Source: Pyronema omphalodes (taxonomy: Eukaryota > Ascomycota > Pezizomycetes > Pezizales > Pyronemataceae). From it: a stretch of 64,000 bases of DNA. Of this stretch, positions 1-13,700 are shown one piece after another. The DNA is taken from NCBI GenBank assembly GCA_024516155.1, contig JAJJXM010000003.1, forward strand, positions 1,178,001 to 1,242,000. Direction: 5' to 3'. Position 1 is the first letter of the stretch. Each line of letters starts with the position of its first letter. The notes beneath the pieces were generated by a model. The model ran no database searches, was not told where the DNA came from, and saw nothing but the letters and a program-made list of their open reading frames with translations. A program made the position numbers and the translations under genes.

Positions 1-1557
<1,557 letters not shown>

Positions 1558-3123
1558 GATGACGTGTGTGGGGTAATTTCCAAACAGAAGCTTCACTCAA
1601 ACAAAAAACGACGGTGAACAGGGAAATTGCTGAAGCTTTTGTTGCGATGAAAGGGCGATGGGGAAAAAGGGAGATGGCAGAAGATAGATATATGACAGAT
1701 GACAGTTAGCTCTCAGCTGCTGCTTGATTGATCAGGCCAGATTGGGGGAAGCGGAACGGCAGTGTGAGGGGTATGGGATCCCTAATAATTCTTAGCGGTC
1801 AAAAAATGGATGTGTTGAATTGCGGGTTGACCTGTCTTCCTCAATGCAGCCATGACGCCAGACAAGCCTGGGGCCTTGGCACGACAGATCTCGTTTTCTT
1901 GCATTGGACAATTCGACAGACAGGGCGATCTTGTGGAGTTCTGGAAGACTGGAACGGAAATGTTGCCACAGAGACAAGTTTGCAAGATGTTTTGCGGGAT
2001 ATACAGACAGACGAGGAATGAGGGGAAATTAGAAATTGGAAATTGGAAATTGAAACAATGAGGAGAGATGAGGGGTAAGTACGACAATACGAGTATGCAC
2101 CATATGTTTATCATCCGCCATGTCACCAAAACATATTAGTTATTGCAACACCAAAGCAAAAAAAACAAGTGTTGAAGTCAATTGACCGATCATAATCGAC
2201 AACCCCGAATACCGATGGTAAGTAATAACCATCCATACCCATGAGCAGCATATAGCATAGGGAATCGGAGCAGGAGCAGTAGCAACAATCATCCAGGATG
2301 CCTGTAATAAGTGATGATCCGAAAATAGAAAAAAGCCAAGTAAGAGCTTCCAGCTTCCTTCAGCTTCCATAAAAATCGCGGCTTAAAGCTTTCAATCAAA
2401 GCTACCCCTGTGCTGGTGTGCCCAGCAGCCAGCTGTGATTGGCGATGGCGATGGTACGGAGCCATAAGGTGCGAGAGGGGCGATGGTACGGAGCCATAGG
2501 GGGGAGAGAGAGGGGGAAGAGGGGCGAGAAGAGGGGCGGTCTATCTCTATCTGTATCGGACTATCGCCAAGCTAAAAGCTTCTTAGACCGAACGAGTGAT
2601 TTTCGCGTTAACATTTACCCGGCGGGGTATGGTATGCATCCGGGTACTAGCTGAAAGCTGCTGAAGCGGACAGGAAACGGTCCGGAGACGAGTACGAGTG
2701 GCGTTCTTGGTCTTGGTCTTGGTCTTGATCTTTCCAAAGTTACAAAGTTCTGCAAAGCAAAGCAAAGCAAAGCAAAACACCAAGAATTATCCTCAAAGCA
2801 CAGAGCACCTCAGAACACAATTCCACCTACATACAATTCCATCTACATACAATAAATTCCATCAACCCCCCATCCCATGCCATCCACCAACAATCCCAAA
2901 TTCAAGCCACCCACCTCTGCAGCGAAAAATCAAATCCTATCAAACAAAAACCACGCCAATACCCCATATTCCCTACCAATCTCGCTATTCAATCCGATTT
3001 GTAGACATGCGGAGACGAAATAACGACGAAATATCGACGAAATATCGACTATGTACAAGGCTGCAAGCATACTGCACATTGCACGCAGCTAGTAGGATTC
3101 CCTATGTACATTGTAACTCCGAT

Positions 3124-3280
3124 ACCAAAAACTCAAAAACTCAAAAACCCAAAAACCCAAAAACCCAAAAACTCACAGAACTTACAGAACCCACAGAACC
3201 CACAGAACCCACAGAACCCACAGAACCCACAGAACTCCACAGAACCCACAGAACCCACAGAGCTCCAAAAACTCAAAAAC
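3124..3280. repeat. Compound short tandem array (8-bp then 9-bp units)
   Basis: First a run of CAAAAACT/CAAAAACC units of about 8 bp, then about ten units close to CAGAACCCA (9 bp), then a return to the first unit type. Two plus-strand open frames across it would encode repetitive peptides and are not genes. Confidence 0.85.
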
Positions 3281-3693
3281 GAAAGAAACTATAGTGACCA
3301 TACCAACATATGTAACATCGCGAACGAAATTTTTAACAATAGTCGATGACAGCATGGGTACATGGAAGACTTGATTCGCTTCGCTTCTTCTTTGCTGATA
3401 GTAATGCGGAAGCTTAACGGTTGAAAAGAAGGGTTCTAACTTCTCATTACTGACGTGAATGACGTCACGCAGCTACGGTAACGTCATTGGTCCCTGAGCT
3501 TCGGTTCGGATCTTAGGTTTAGACCTTCGTGTCTTGGACATCTCGGTAACATAGGAATACATAAATCGGCATATGGAAATCCCGAAAATCTACGGTACCC
3601 GAATATGTCTTCCACTCATGTCCGCAACGATAATTTCGCAGAGGTTAGAGGTTTGTTTCCATAACCCATAACCCATACATAACACATAATTAA

Positions 3694-3711
3694 CCCCCCC
3701 CCCCCCCCCCC

Positions 3712-3740
<29 letters not shown>
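3694..3740. repeat. Abutting poly-C and poly-A runs
   Basis: About 18 consecutive C followed directly by about 30 consecutive A. Such tracts are prone to sequencing and assembly length errors, so the exact lengths should not be trusted. Confidence 0.9.
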
Positions 3741-3742
<2 letters not shown>

Positions 3743-4008
3743 AAAAGAAAATCATGTATAATATGTAATGTAGATATAGATATAGATGAATTTAATTTTT
3801 ATCCCAGTAAATCTTGAATCTTGCATGTTATATTTTACATATTAATCCCACCGTTCAACCTTCAATTTCTGGCTATCTAACATCTATCATCTACATATTT
3901 ACATATCCCCATCTACATATCCCCATATCCCCATCTCAGTCCCTATCTATCATCTACATATCTACATATGCCCATCTCAATCCCCATCCTGTCAACGACG
4001 CTATCTAT

Positions 4009-4345
4009 TCTCCATTCTCCATTCTCTATGCTCTATGCTCTATGCTCTATGCTCTATGCTCTATGCTCTATGCTCTATGCTCTATGCTCTATGCTCTATG
4101 CTCTATGCTCTATGCTCTATGCTCTATGCTCTATGCTCTATGCTCTATGCTCCATTGTCTATGCTCTATGCTCTATGCTCTATGCTCTATGCTCTATGCT
4201 CTATGCTCTATGCTCTATGCTCTATGCTCTATGCTCTATGCTCTATGCTCCATTGTCTATGCTCCATTGTCTATGCTCCATTCTCCATGCTCCATTCTCC
4301 ATTCTCCATTCTCCATTCTCTATGCTCCACTCCCCACTCCCCACT
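4009..4345. repeat. 7-bp minisatellite, TCTATGC and variants
   Basis: About 45 head-to-tail 7-mers. The main unit is TCTATGC, interrupted by variants TCCATTG, TCCATTC and TCCATGC, and ending in a few ACTCCCC units. Because 7 is not a multiple of 3 and the unit has no stop, all three plus frames stay open and produce the same heptapeptide-like repeat (MLYALCS); those frames are artefacts of the repeat. Confidence 0.95.
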
Positions 4346-4589
4346 CCCCATTCTCCAGCACCCCCACATTTACCTCCACCTTTATAACAACGTACCAAGC
4401 CCCACCTCCGCACCCCCGTAATCCAGATCTCTGTAACCAGTTTACACCATCCTCGGGTACCACAGCCACGAATGTAATCTTTCAGACACAGGAGAGAAGA
4501 GGTGATTGAGATATTTCATTTCATTGAATTGGTATCTCTTAATAATTTTTTTAACCGAAAAAAAAAACTCTAATTGATAAACTAACTAA

Positions 4590-4622
4590 CCAATAAACAA
4601 ACAAACAAACAAACAAACAAAC
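4590..4622. repeat. (AAAC)n microsatellite
   Basis: About seven to eight AAAC units in the 3' flank of the NRPS gene, some 140 bp beyond its stop codon. Confidence 0.85.
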
Positions 4623-4762
4623 ATAATCCAAAACCAATAATCCAAAACCCAAAACCTAGACATCTATGTTCTCCAAAATCCAATTCTCACCAAAGCCAGC
4701 AAACTCTTAAAAACTAACCACAAAAACTAAAAAACAAAAGCACAACCAAACTTTTCAACCCC

Positions 4763-7700
4763 CTAAGCCTCAATCTTGACTCCTTCAATAATTTCCTTAA
4801 TCATCGCCTCCAATTCCTCCCTATCCAGGTATCCAAACACACCCACATCCACCATACCATTCCTAACCGCCACCTCGACATCCAACTTAGTTCTCGTCCT
4901 AACCTTCTCCTCTGTCTTCCTTCCCCTCTTCGGCGCTCTAAACCATCTCCAAAAGAACAGCACCTTAAACAACCCCCAAATTCTCCACCCAAAGAACCAT
5001 CTCAACCAACCACCCTGATGCTGCCTCATAACGGGCATTTGCTGTCTAACCGTCACCGCAGTTTCATCCTCTACGGCAACCTCCTCTAATCTTCCCGGCG
5101 CACCTTCAGTTCCCATCAAGAAATTAAAGAACACCTCAACCTTGACTCCCGATAGTCGTTGTGTATCACGGAGTCCCAAAGTAGCGGTTCCAAGGCCGGT
5201 AAGTTTTGCAAGATCACCTTGAACCATTTTAGCTGCTGCGACAACTCCGGAGGAAGTATCGACGCGCAGAGGAACAATATTAAGTGTAGGTGCCATCAGC
5301 GTGGGGAGAGAAGGAGCCAAGTTTCTGTTGGCGAGGTAGATTCCGAAGACAACATCGCTGGTGTTGGAACGATTTCCAAGAACGCGAGCAAAGGATGCCA
5401 TGAATAATGCTTGAAGAGAAACACCCTCTTTACGGCCTAGCTCGGTGAGAGCACGGGCTGGCATAAGGGAGGGACGGAAGAGACCTTCGCGAGATGTGGT
5501 AGTAGCTGGAGCTTCGATGGATCGGGCTCCCTTGAGGTAGGAAGTGTAGAACTCCTTCGTCTGCTTGGAGTCCGCGGTGTGCGTCAAAGCGAGGTAATCG
5601 GCGAAGGCGGACTGCTGAGTAGGAACCACAGGTGAGATCAAAGCTTCCAAAAGCATTGGCAGGGAAACACCATCATAGAGAGCATGGTGGATAGTAAGGA
5701 ACAAATGAGTCTCCGTGGGAGAATAATGAACCGCCAATTTTGCCATCGGAACAGTGGCAGGCTGGGCCTGCTGTCCAGAGGTACGAGACTTGATGTATCG
5801 CAAGAAATCCATATCCGGTGTCTCTCCAGAGCTAGTGGAGGTGAACTGCACCGCAGGATTGCGTAAGACGACCTGAACAAATGGCTTTTCTTCATTTCCA
5901 GTTGCGCGGAATACCGTGCGCAAGATAGGGTTGCTCTGAACTAATGCTTCCCAAGATTTCTTGGGCTGAGCGATAGGAATAGAAGAGGTCTTGAAAACAA
6001 AAGTCGGCATAAATAAGGACCGGTTCGAAGACTCCCAACAGTCAAGCATATAAACCTGTCCCGCAGTAGCTGGGTAAACCGCCTCAACATCCTGCTCAGG
6101 AAGTCCTTCAAGAGCCTTCTTAAGATCCAGACCCTCTAGAGACTTCTTCAAAACAGCAGCAGTATCAATAACCATCTCAGGCTCCTTAGAACCCTTAGCT
6201 TCAACAGCAGACGCCATGCGCTCAATAGTAGCCTCCTTCAAAATCTCCGCCACGGTCAAAGAAAAGCCCGCTTTACGGAGATCAGAAGACAAGCGGATAG
6301 CACTGATAGAATCCAATCCAAGATGGAAGATAGTTGACGTGCGCTCAATTTCTGCTTCAGGAAGTCCAGAAATTTTGGTGATAATCTTGCGGATCTGGGA
6401 CTCGGTAGCAGACCACTCGTTACCCGGAGCGGCAACGACGAATTGATCCTTGTTGTCGAGCGAGGTGAAGATAGTGTTGAGCTTCTCCCTATCAACCCGG
6501 CCTCCTAAGAATGGAATGGTATCGATAGGAATGACGAAGCGAGGCAAAGACCAGTAGGGTAGAACCCTCTTAGCTGCCGCAACTAGTGCATCGATCAAGC
6601 CGGAGGTGACGAAAAGAACAAGACTGTCATCGCCGACGATAGCAGCACAGTTGACGCCGGTTTCCTTAGTTAAAGTGGCGGCGATGTCGTCGAGATCCAC
6701 ACGGACACCATTCAGGACTGGGTTGGAGCGAGATTTGACGAGAGGAAGGTTTCCGATCAGGAGACCGTCTTTAGTGTTGGTTACCGCGGGGTGAGAGGGG
6801 TTGGCGATGATGTGGGCCAATAAGTTGTCAAGCTTCGCAAGAAGCTCATCAGCCTGCCCCAGAGAAAAGTAGCTAGGCTTGCAGGCATTACGCCAGAAAA
6901 TTGAATCGCCGCTTCTCTCCATCTCAACAGCCACCGCATACTATATCCAAATCAGCTTCGTCTCCCATAACTCATTTCAGGGGGTTACTTACCTCAACAT
7001 CACTCGATCCACCAACACTCTCATACAACTTCTCACCCTTCTCTCCCTCCGCACTTCTCTGATACAAGAAAATCGAATCAAACAATCTCCTTCCTCCAGT
7101 AATCTTCTGAATCTCCCTCAAAGGTGTATGCTGATACTTCAAAACCGCCGCTCCACTCTGCTGAACATAACCCACCATATCCTCATAAGTTCCATGCAAG
7201 ATAGCTCTAACCGGTACTGTGTTCATAGCCGGGAACATAATCCTCTCCGCCTCCTCGAAATCTCTTCCTGACAATACTGAACCGAACATAACATCCGTCT
7301 CTCCAAGCTGGTGGGCGAGAAGAAGTAGCCAACAAGTCTGACCAATAGACTGGGCCGTGACCCCGGACTTCTTACAGAACTCCTGCACCGCGGCGTAAGA
7401 AACCGCAGACTTGAGTTCGGCGCGGTGAGTTGTGTCATCCTCTGCATCAACAGCAGTAGCAGTAAAGGAAGAAGGAACAGCGCCCTTGAGAACTTGGCTC
7501 CAGAATCGCTTAGATTCCTTGGCATCAGTGTTGACGATATTCTCAATAAGTAGCTTCTGGGATGGGCGGGACTTGAGCTGGTCATAATAAGCAAGCTTAA
7601 TATCGTCATGTAGAAGACCAATAGACCATCCATCATACAGCGCATGAGAAATAGACAAAACAAGATGCCTACTTTCCGGGCCAGTGACGATAGTAAAGTA

Positions 7701-10700
7701 AACCGGGGCCTCCTTCAAAAGATCTGCTTTCCTTGTCGTATTCTCCATAACCGACTCAATAACATCCTGGACCGCATCCTCAGTGGGGACTGAGATAGTC
7801 TTGACATTGACAAAAGCGACAGAGTGGACAAGCTGTGCATAAGTCTGTCCTCTCTTCTCATCTTCAACCGAGGCAAATGAAGTTCTGAGAATGTCGTTCT
7901 TCTCCACCACCTGCTTCAATGCCTCCTTGAGCTTTTCCAAATCCACAGAACTTTCAAGCTTCATCATATCGTGGTTGAAGTAGAGCTTATAGTCGGAAGC
8001 GAGGGTCTCGGCGATCATAGCCTCCTGTAACGGTGTAGTAGGGTAGACCGCAACCACATTATCCATCTGTCCAACCTTCTTCCTGAAATTGCTCTCAAAA
8101 GCGGCGATTTTGTCAACCTTGCTCTCAGTGGCCGCGGTGGAGGAAGCAGAAAGTACTGCAATCATCTTCCGGATCGTAGGGTTTCTCATGATGAGAGAAA
8201 CCGAGAGCATGATCTTCTTTTGCCTAAGTCTGGAGGAAAGTTTGATGGCCTCAATAGAATCCAATCCAAGTTCGAGGATAGATGAATCAGCAGTAATCTC
8301 GGACTCATCAACCTCTGCCAATCCAGCGATGGTAGCTTTAAGGGTGGAAGCAGTGGGGGACCAGGTAAAGTCGTCCTTGGAAACAGAGACAGAAGAGTCG
8401 GGGGCTCCATCGAGCTGTTCGACGGAAGAATCAGCCTCAAAGATAGGTGCCGAAGCAGGGTTCTTGAGAATGGCGTAAACGTTGTCTGCCACTCTTCCAA
8501 GGATATCCGAGATGATATTCTGGTCGAACTCCGCCTTTGCCACGATAGCCATGGAGATTTCTCCATTGGCGTTCTGAGTGACCTCAAGGGCTAGCGCATA
8601 CTATTCCATCATTAGCCATCATTCACTACCATCATAAATCACAAAAGAATGGAATAAGTAAGGATACTTACGTCAGCCACAGCCTTTCCAGGCACAATCT
8701 CCCACAAATCCGCCTTCTCCTCCTCTCCCTTCTGGTACGCAAACAAAGTCTCAAACAATCCCTTCTTCTTAACCCACTTCTGAATACTTCTCAACGGCGT
8801 ATTATGGAACGGCAAAGATTCCGAATTGAATCTCTGTACCCTCTTCACCAAATCCTCCCAAGAAGCAGCTCCAGCAACATCAAAGCAGCCCGGTATAGTG
8901 TTAAAAGTAGGACCGACAACTCCTTCGATGTTATCAATCGGCAAAGAACGACCGGAGACAATGAGACCTAAAGTGACAACAGGTCCGCTGTAGGAAGCGA
9001 GTATGCTAGCCCAAGCAGCTTGGAAGATTGCCTGAGGGGTGCATTGGAGCTGCTTGCAGATTGCGTTGAGGCTTCCGGGTGCAAGGTCAAGTTTCAACTC
9101 CTCGGAATATGCCTCAGTCTGAGGGGTAGAAGCAAGTAGCTTCTCGACCTGCAAAGAAGATGAAGAAGCAATATTGGCAGTCCAGAATTCCCGGGCCTTG
9201 ACGGGATCAGTTGAAAGAAGATGGGCGAGGACATCCTTGAACTCAAGAGGGCGCTTGGTGAATTCGTTATTGTAAGCGGCCTTCACATCGTCGAGGACAA
9301 GGGGTAAACTGTTTCCATCATACAAGGCATGGAAGATATTGAGTGACACGATGTATCTAGTCGGGGTGCGGATACACAACAACTCAACCGGGGGCCTTTG
9401 GAGTTTCTTATTCTTATCCGTAACGTTGTTGATGCGGCGTTGGATCTCCTCCTGGTAGTTTTCGTTGACCATAAGAACCTCCTCCCATTGGAAAACTGCG
9501 TTTTTGAGGACAACTTGGATATATCCGTCAGGAGTGTCGGCGAAGCATGTACGCAACATGTCGGTATTCTCCATAACGATCATCCAGGCGTTTCTTAGCC
9601 TTTCAATATCCGTGTTCTGGGATAAGACCATTGGGAACGCATTCCAATAAACCATGTCAGTACTATCCAAAAACCTGGCAATCATACCCTCCTGTAGCGG
9701 GGTGCATGGAAGGAATCTCTCAACATCCTCAGCGGCATATCCTAGCGTCTCTAGAGCCATGAAAGAGTTCTTGGCTGCAAACGCGGCAATTTGTTGCCTC
9801 GCTGCTTCGACTTGAGAGAAGCTCTTATCATCTGACCCAGCAGTTGCCTGTGTAAGCGCGGTCGAAAGCTGGGACAAAGCAGGATGCTGCATAACCAAAG
9901 AAGCGGTAGCCGCAGTGAATCCAGCCTTAAGAAGACGGCGAGTGAAACCGACGACAGAGATACTGTCAAGTCCCAGTTCGAAAATAGTTGAAGAACGGCT
10001 AATCTCAGAAGGTTGCAACTTTGTCATGTCAGCGAGAATAGAACGAAGACGCTCCTCCGACTCAGTCCAGGCTCCGGTATCATCCTCTCGTTTCGCGAGC
10101 TGCTGAAGGATCTCCAAAGATGTATCGTTATAAACCGCCTTCAAGATCTTATTATCGACCTTATTGTTGACACTAAGCGGCATATGAGAAATCGGCAAGA
10201 AATGAGTCGGGACCATGTAAGTAGGTAGCTTCGCTTTACACGCCGCAACAAGCTTGGCAATAAGCTTAGCAAGGTGACCATCAGTTCTAACCTCCGGCTT
10301 AGATCTTTGGTTAACCGATTCCAAGACGGATTCCAAGACGACAAAAGAAACAAGTTGATCCTTTTGTTGTTTAGGATGACGAAGGACAAGAGTGGCAACT
10401 GCATGAACCTCCTCGGCAGCCTTCTTCATAACCTGGTTGATTTCTCCAATCTCCAATCTCTGTCCACGGAGTTTAACCTGGTCGTCTGCACGTCCAAGGA
10501 AATCAAAGGTTCCATCGTGAAGTAAACGGACCAAATCTCCAGTGCGGTAAATCTTCTCGCCAAATTCCTTCAATACAGGGAAAGATTTGGCAGTCAGATC
10601 CGGGCGGTTGAGGTACCCTTTACCGACGAGTTTTCCGGAGGCACAAAGTTCTCCGACAGCACCACGGGCGACAGGAGTCTCAGTTCCACGCGCGAAGACG

Positions 10701-13700
10701 TAAGTGCCTACGTTATCGAATTGAGGGCCGATGTTGGAAGGCTTTCCATTAGCGGGGACACGGGGGTACATCGTCATTCCGATAGTAACCTCAGTGGGTC
10801 CATATCTATTTTCACAATTAGTACAGCCTATCACCATTTCCGCATTCCCAAGACATATACATACCCATTATAAATAGCACCAGTCTCTCCCCAAGTATCC
10901 AAAATATCCTGTTTCAAAGCTTCACCTCCAGTAATAAAAACTCCCTTCGTCAACTTCGGCACATCCTCCGGCCTCAAAAGCGCCGCCAAACTCGGTGTCA
11001 AATCCAAATGCGTGATTTGCATTTTATCAATAGCTCCCGCAAGATCCTGGAAAATCAAGTCTCTAGGAGCAGAAGTAACACAAACACCGACTGACCAACT
11101 CCAAAACTGTTCCAAAACACTAACATCAAAATGGAAAGATGCAAACTGAAGGAAACGAGAATCCGCATCCCAGTGAGGCGAGAAAAGTCGCTGGAAGGCG
11201 TACATTGCCTGAACAGCATTTTCATGGGTCAACTCACATCCCTTGGGAGTTCCGGTGGTTCCAGAGGTGTAGAGACAGTAAGACAAGTTCTCCGGGGTGA
11301 TATCGTTGACTTCTGGGTCGGCAGGGTTGCCGTTCTTGATACGTTCATCACTCTCGGCGGAAATAACCGGGACCTTAACAGCAGCTGCCATCTCGGCGAC
11401 ATATTTATCCATCGTCAACACAGCCGCGGCGTTGGAATCCTCCACGATAAAACTCTTCCGATTAATAGGGGCAGAGTAATCAATCGCAACATAAGCTGCA
11501 CCTGCTTTCAAGACTCCCAAGATAGCAAAGGATGCCTCGGGACATTTCTCGAAGCTGATAGCGACGATACGACCAGTTGTAACCCCCACAGCTTCCGAGC
11601 GAAGGAAGTTAGCGATTTTGTTTCCCTCCTCATCAAGCTGGCGGTAAGTCCAGGTAGTCTTTGTGACGACATCACCCTCGATGGCAGAAACCCATTCAAA
11701 AGCAACCTTGTCAGGACAGATAGCGACATGCTTTTCGACAAACTTGTGCAACAAGGTAACATCTCCAGGAATCTCGTCGATAAGAGGGGGGCTGATAGAA
11801 AGAAGCTCCTTGGGAATATGGCTCATATCGGTAGCCGCAACCTCAGGGTTCTCCAAGATGTCAACCAGAGCGGCATCAAACTGCTTCAACAACCATTCCG
11901 TCTGCTGTCTCGGCATCACGCTGTCCTTAGCCGTAACCCTGGTAACCAATTTATCTCCTTGCTCTTCAATCTCCAGAGACAAAGCATAATCAACCTTCGC
12001 ATCCTCCTCTTGCACCTTCCAATCCGAAACCACATCCTCTCCATCAGTCTTCTGGTAGACGAAAATACTATCAAAGAAGCTTTCCTCGGGGTGTTCAAAC
12101 CACCTCTGGATACTCATCAACGGAGTATGTTGATGTTTCAAGACCTTCACATTTCCTTGCATAATCTCCTTCGCAAGCTGGATATTGGACTTATCGTTCA
12201 ATACCGCAAGCGAAGGCAGGGTTACAAGACACGGGAATGCCACCCCGGCAGCATCTTCAAGACCAGTACGGCCAGAGAAAACAACTCCCAAAGTAACGGC
12301 AGTCTCACCAGTGTACGCTGACAAAACTCTTGCCCATGCCGCTTGTCCGGCTGCATGCAAAGAAATACCGCGTTGTTGACAAGAAGCCTCAATTTCCGCA
12401 AGCGACCAAGAAGAGCGAGCCTCCTTAACATGGTACGTAGGAGAAGTGACCCAGACCGGGTTGAGGTTCGGAACGTTGGTGATACTGCTGCCTTCTAGGT
12501 GCTTGAGCCAGAAGTCGCGGTCGGAGTCAACAACCGAGGTGTCAAGAGTATGCTTAACGATATCTCCCAACACACTATTAAACTGGGGGCGGGAAGGAAT
12601 CTCCACGCCGGCGTAAGCGGCAGCAGCGTCCTGGAAAAAGATCTGCAAGGTGGTAGCATCATAGAGCGCATGATGACCCGAGAACAAAAGGTAGCTGTCA
12701 TTTCCGGAGGTCAAGAAAGTCAACGCCCAAGGAGGTAGCTGAAGGTTGTTTAACGCAGCCGCGGCAGTATCCGCCTTCTGCTTCTCAACAGCCGCAGTAA
12801 GGTCGGTGACATCCCGGATAACGGTCCAGTTCAGGTTCGCGTGGTCTCGCTTATAGGTGACGGTAGCGAAACCATGAACATCATCATCCACGGCCACAAA
12901 TCCAGATCTCAAAATATCAAGATTATTGAAAACCGCCTCCCATGCAGCGCGAAGCTTTTCCTCATCGATACCAGCGGGAAGCGAGAGGAGGGAGTGGTTG
13001 AAGTACAATCCACCTTCAGAACGTAGGAATTGTGAGAGCATTCCTTCTTGAACAGCGGTGCAGGGGAATACTCCATCGATTGATTCGGCAGCAATTCCGT
13101 GCTCAGTAGCGATGACGGGAAGGAACTTCTCCTGGAAATTTTTGAGGAAAGCGGATTCCTCCTTCTCCTCTTGTGCGGAGTTGCTGGAAAAGATCTGGGA
13201 GAGAAGCTCAATTGACGGTCTCTGTTTTCTCAGTTAGCTCCGTTTCAACCGGAAACTATCAACAGAAAAGTAACATACCTCAAGAATATCCACCACAGAC
13301 ACCTGTAATCCCTCCTTCTTCAACTTCTGCGCGACCTGAGCCGCCGAGATAGAATCCAAACCAATCTCATAAATCGTTGACTTCCTACTAATCTGCTCCA
13401 CCGGAACCTGCGAGATTTGCGAGAAAACTTTTCTAACGATGATCTCCTGCTCCGTCAACTCCTCCTCTTCCTCAACTACCGCCTTCGAAAATGTCTCTAC
13501 ACTCTGACTCTGGAAAAGTGCAGTAAGAGCCTTCTTATCAACCTTTCCAGCCGCACTCAACGGAACATGATCCACCACCAACATAACACCCGGAACCATA
13601 TACCTAGGCAAAGTCTTCTTCATCTTCTCCTTAACCTCCTGCACCAACTCTTCCTTACTCTGAACCACCGGTCCAGGTCCTCCATGTTGTCTTCTTCCTT

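Larger units (their letters stand above)
1558..4762. other. Gene-free stretch upstream of phosphoglucomutase and downstream of the NRPS
   Basis: No convincing gene in 3.2 kb. The stretch is the promoter side of the phosphoglucomutase gene (left end) and the 3' flank of the NRPS gene (right end). It is dominated by simple-sequence DNA: short AAAGC repeats near 2754-2775, a compound array at about 3124-3280, an adjoining C-run and A-run at about 3694-3740, a 7-bp minisatellite at about 4009-4345, and an (AAAC)n tract at about 4590-4622. Long open frames here encode only repeat-derived low-complexity peptides. Confidence 0.8.

Noticed and set aside
2698..3349. Plus-strand frames rich in Lys/Gln/Asn/Pro near 2.7-3.35 kb
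   Set aside because: They run through simple-sequence arrays and have no recognisable domain.
4009..4345. CRISPR array or telomere repeat
   Set aside because: Units are contiguous 7-mers without spacers, the organism is a fungus, and the unit is not a TTAGGG-type telomere repeat.
3814..4509. Long overlapping plus-strand open frames (up to 231 codons) encoding MLYALCS repeats
   Set aside because: They come from a stop-free 7-bp tandem repeat open in all three frames; no splice sites, domain or composition typical of protein.
11131..12321. 396-codon plus-strand frame antisense to the NRPS
   Set aside because: It is the shadow of NRPS exon 6 in the opposite strand; composition and lack of homology fit antisense noise.
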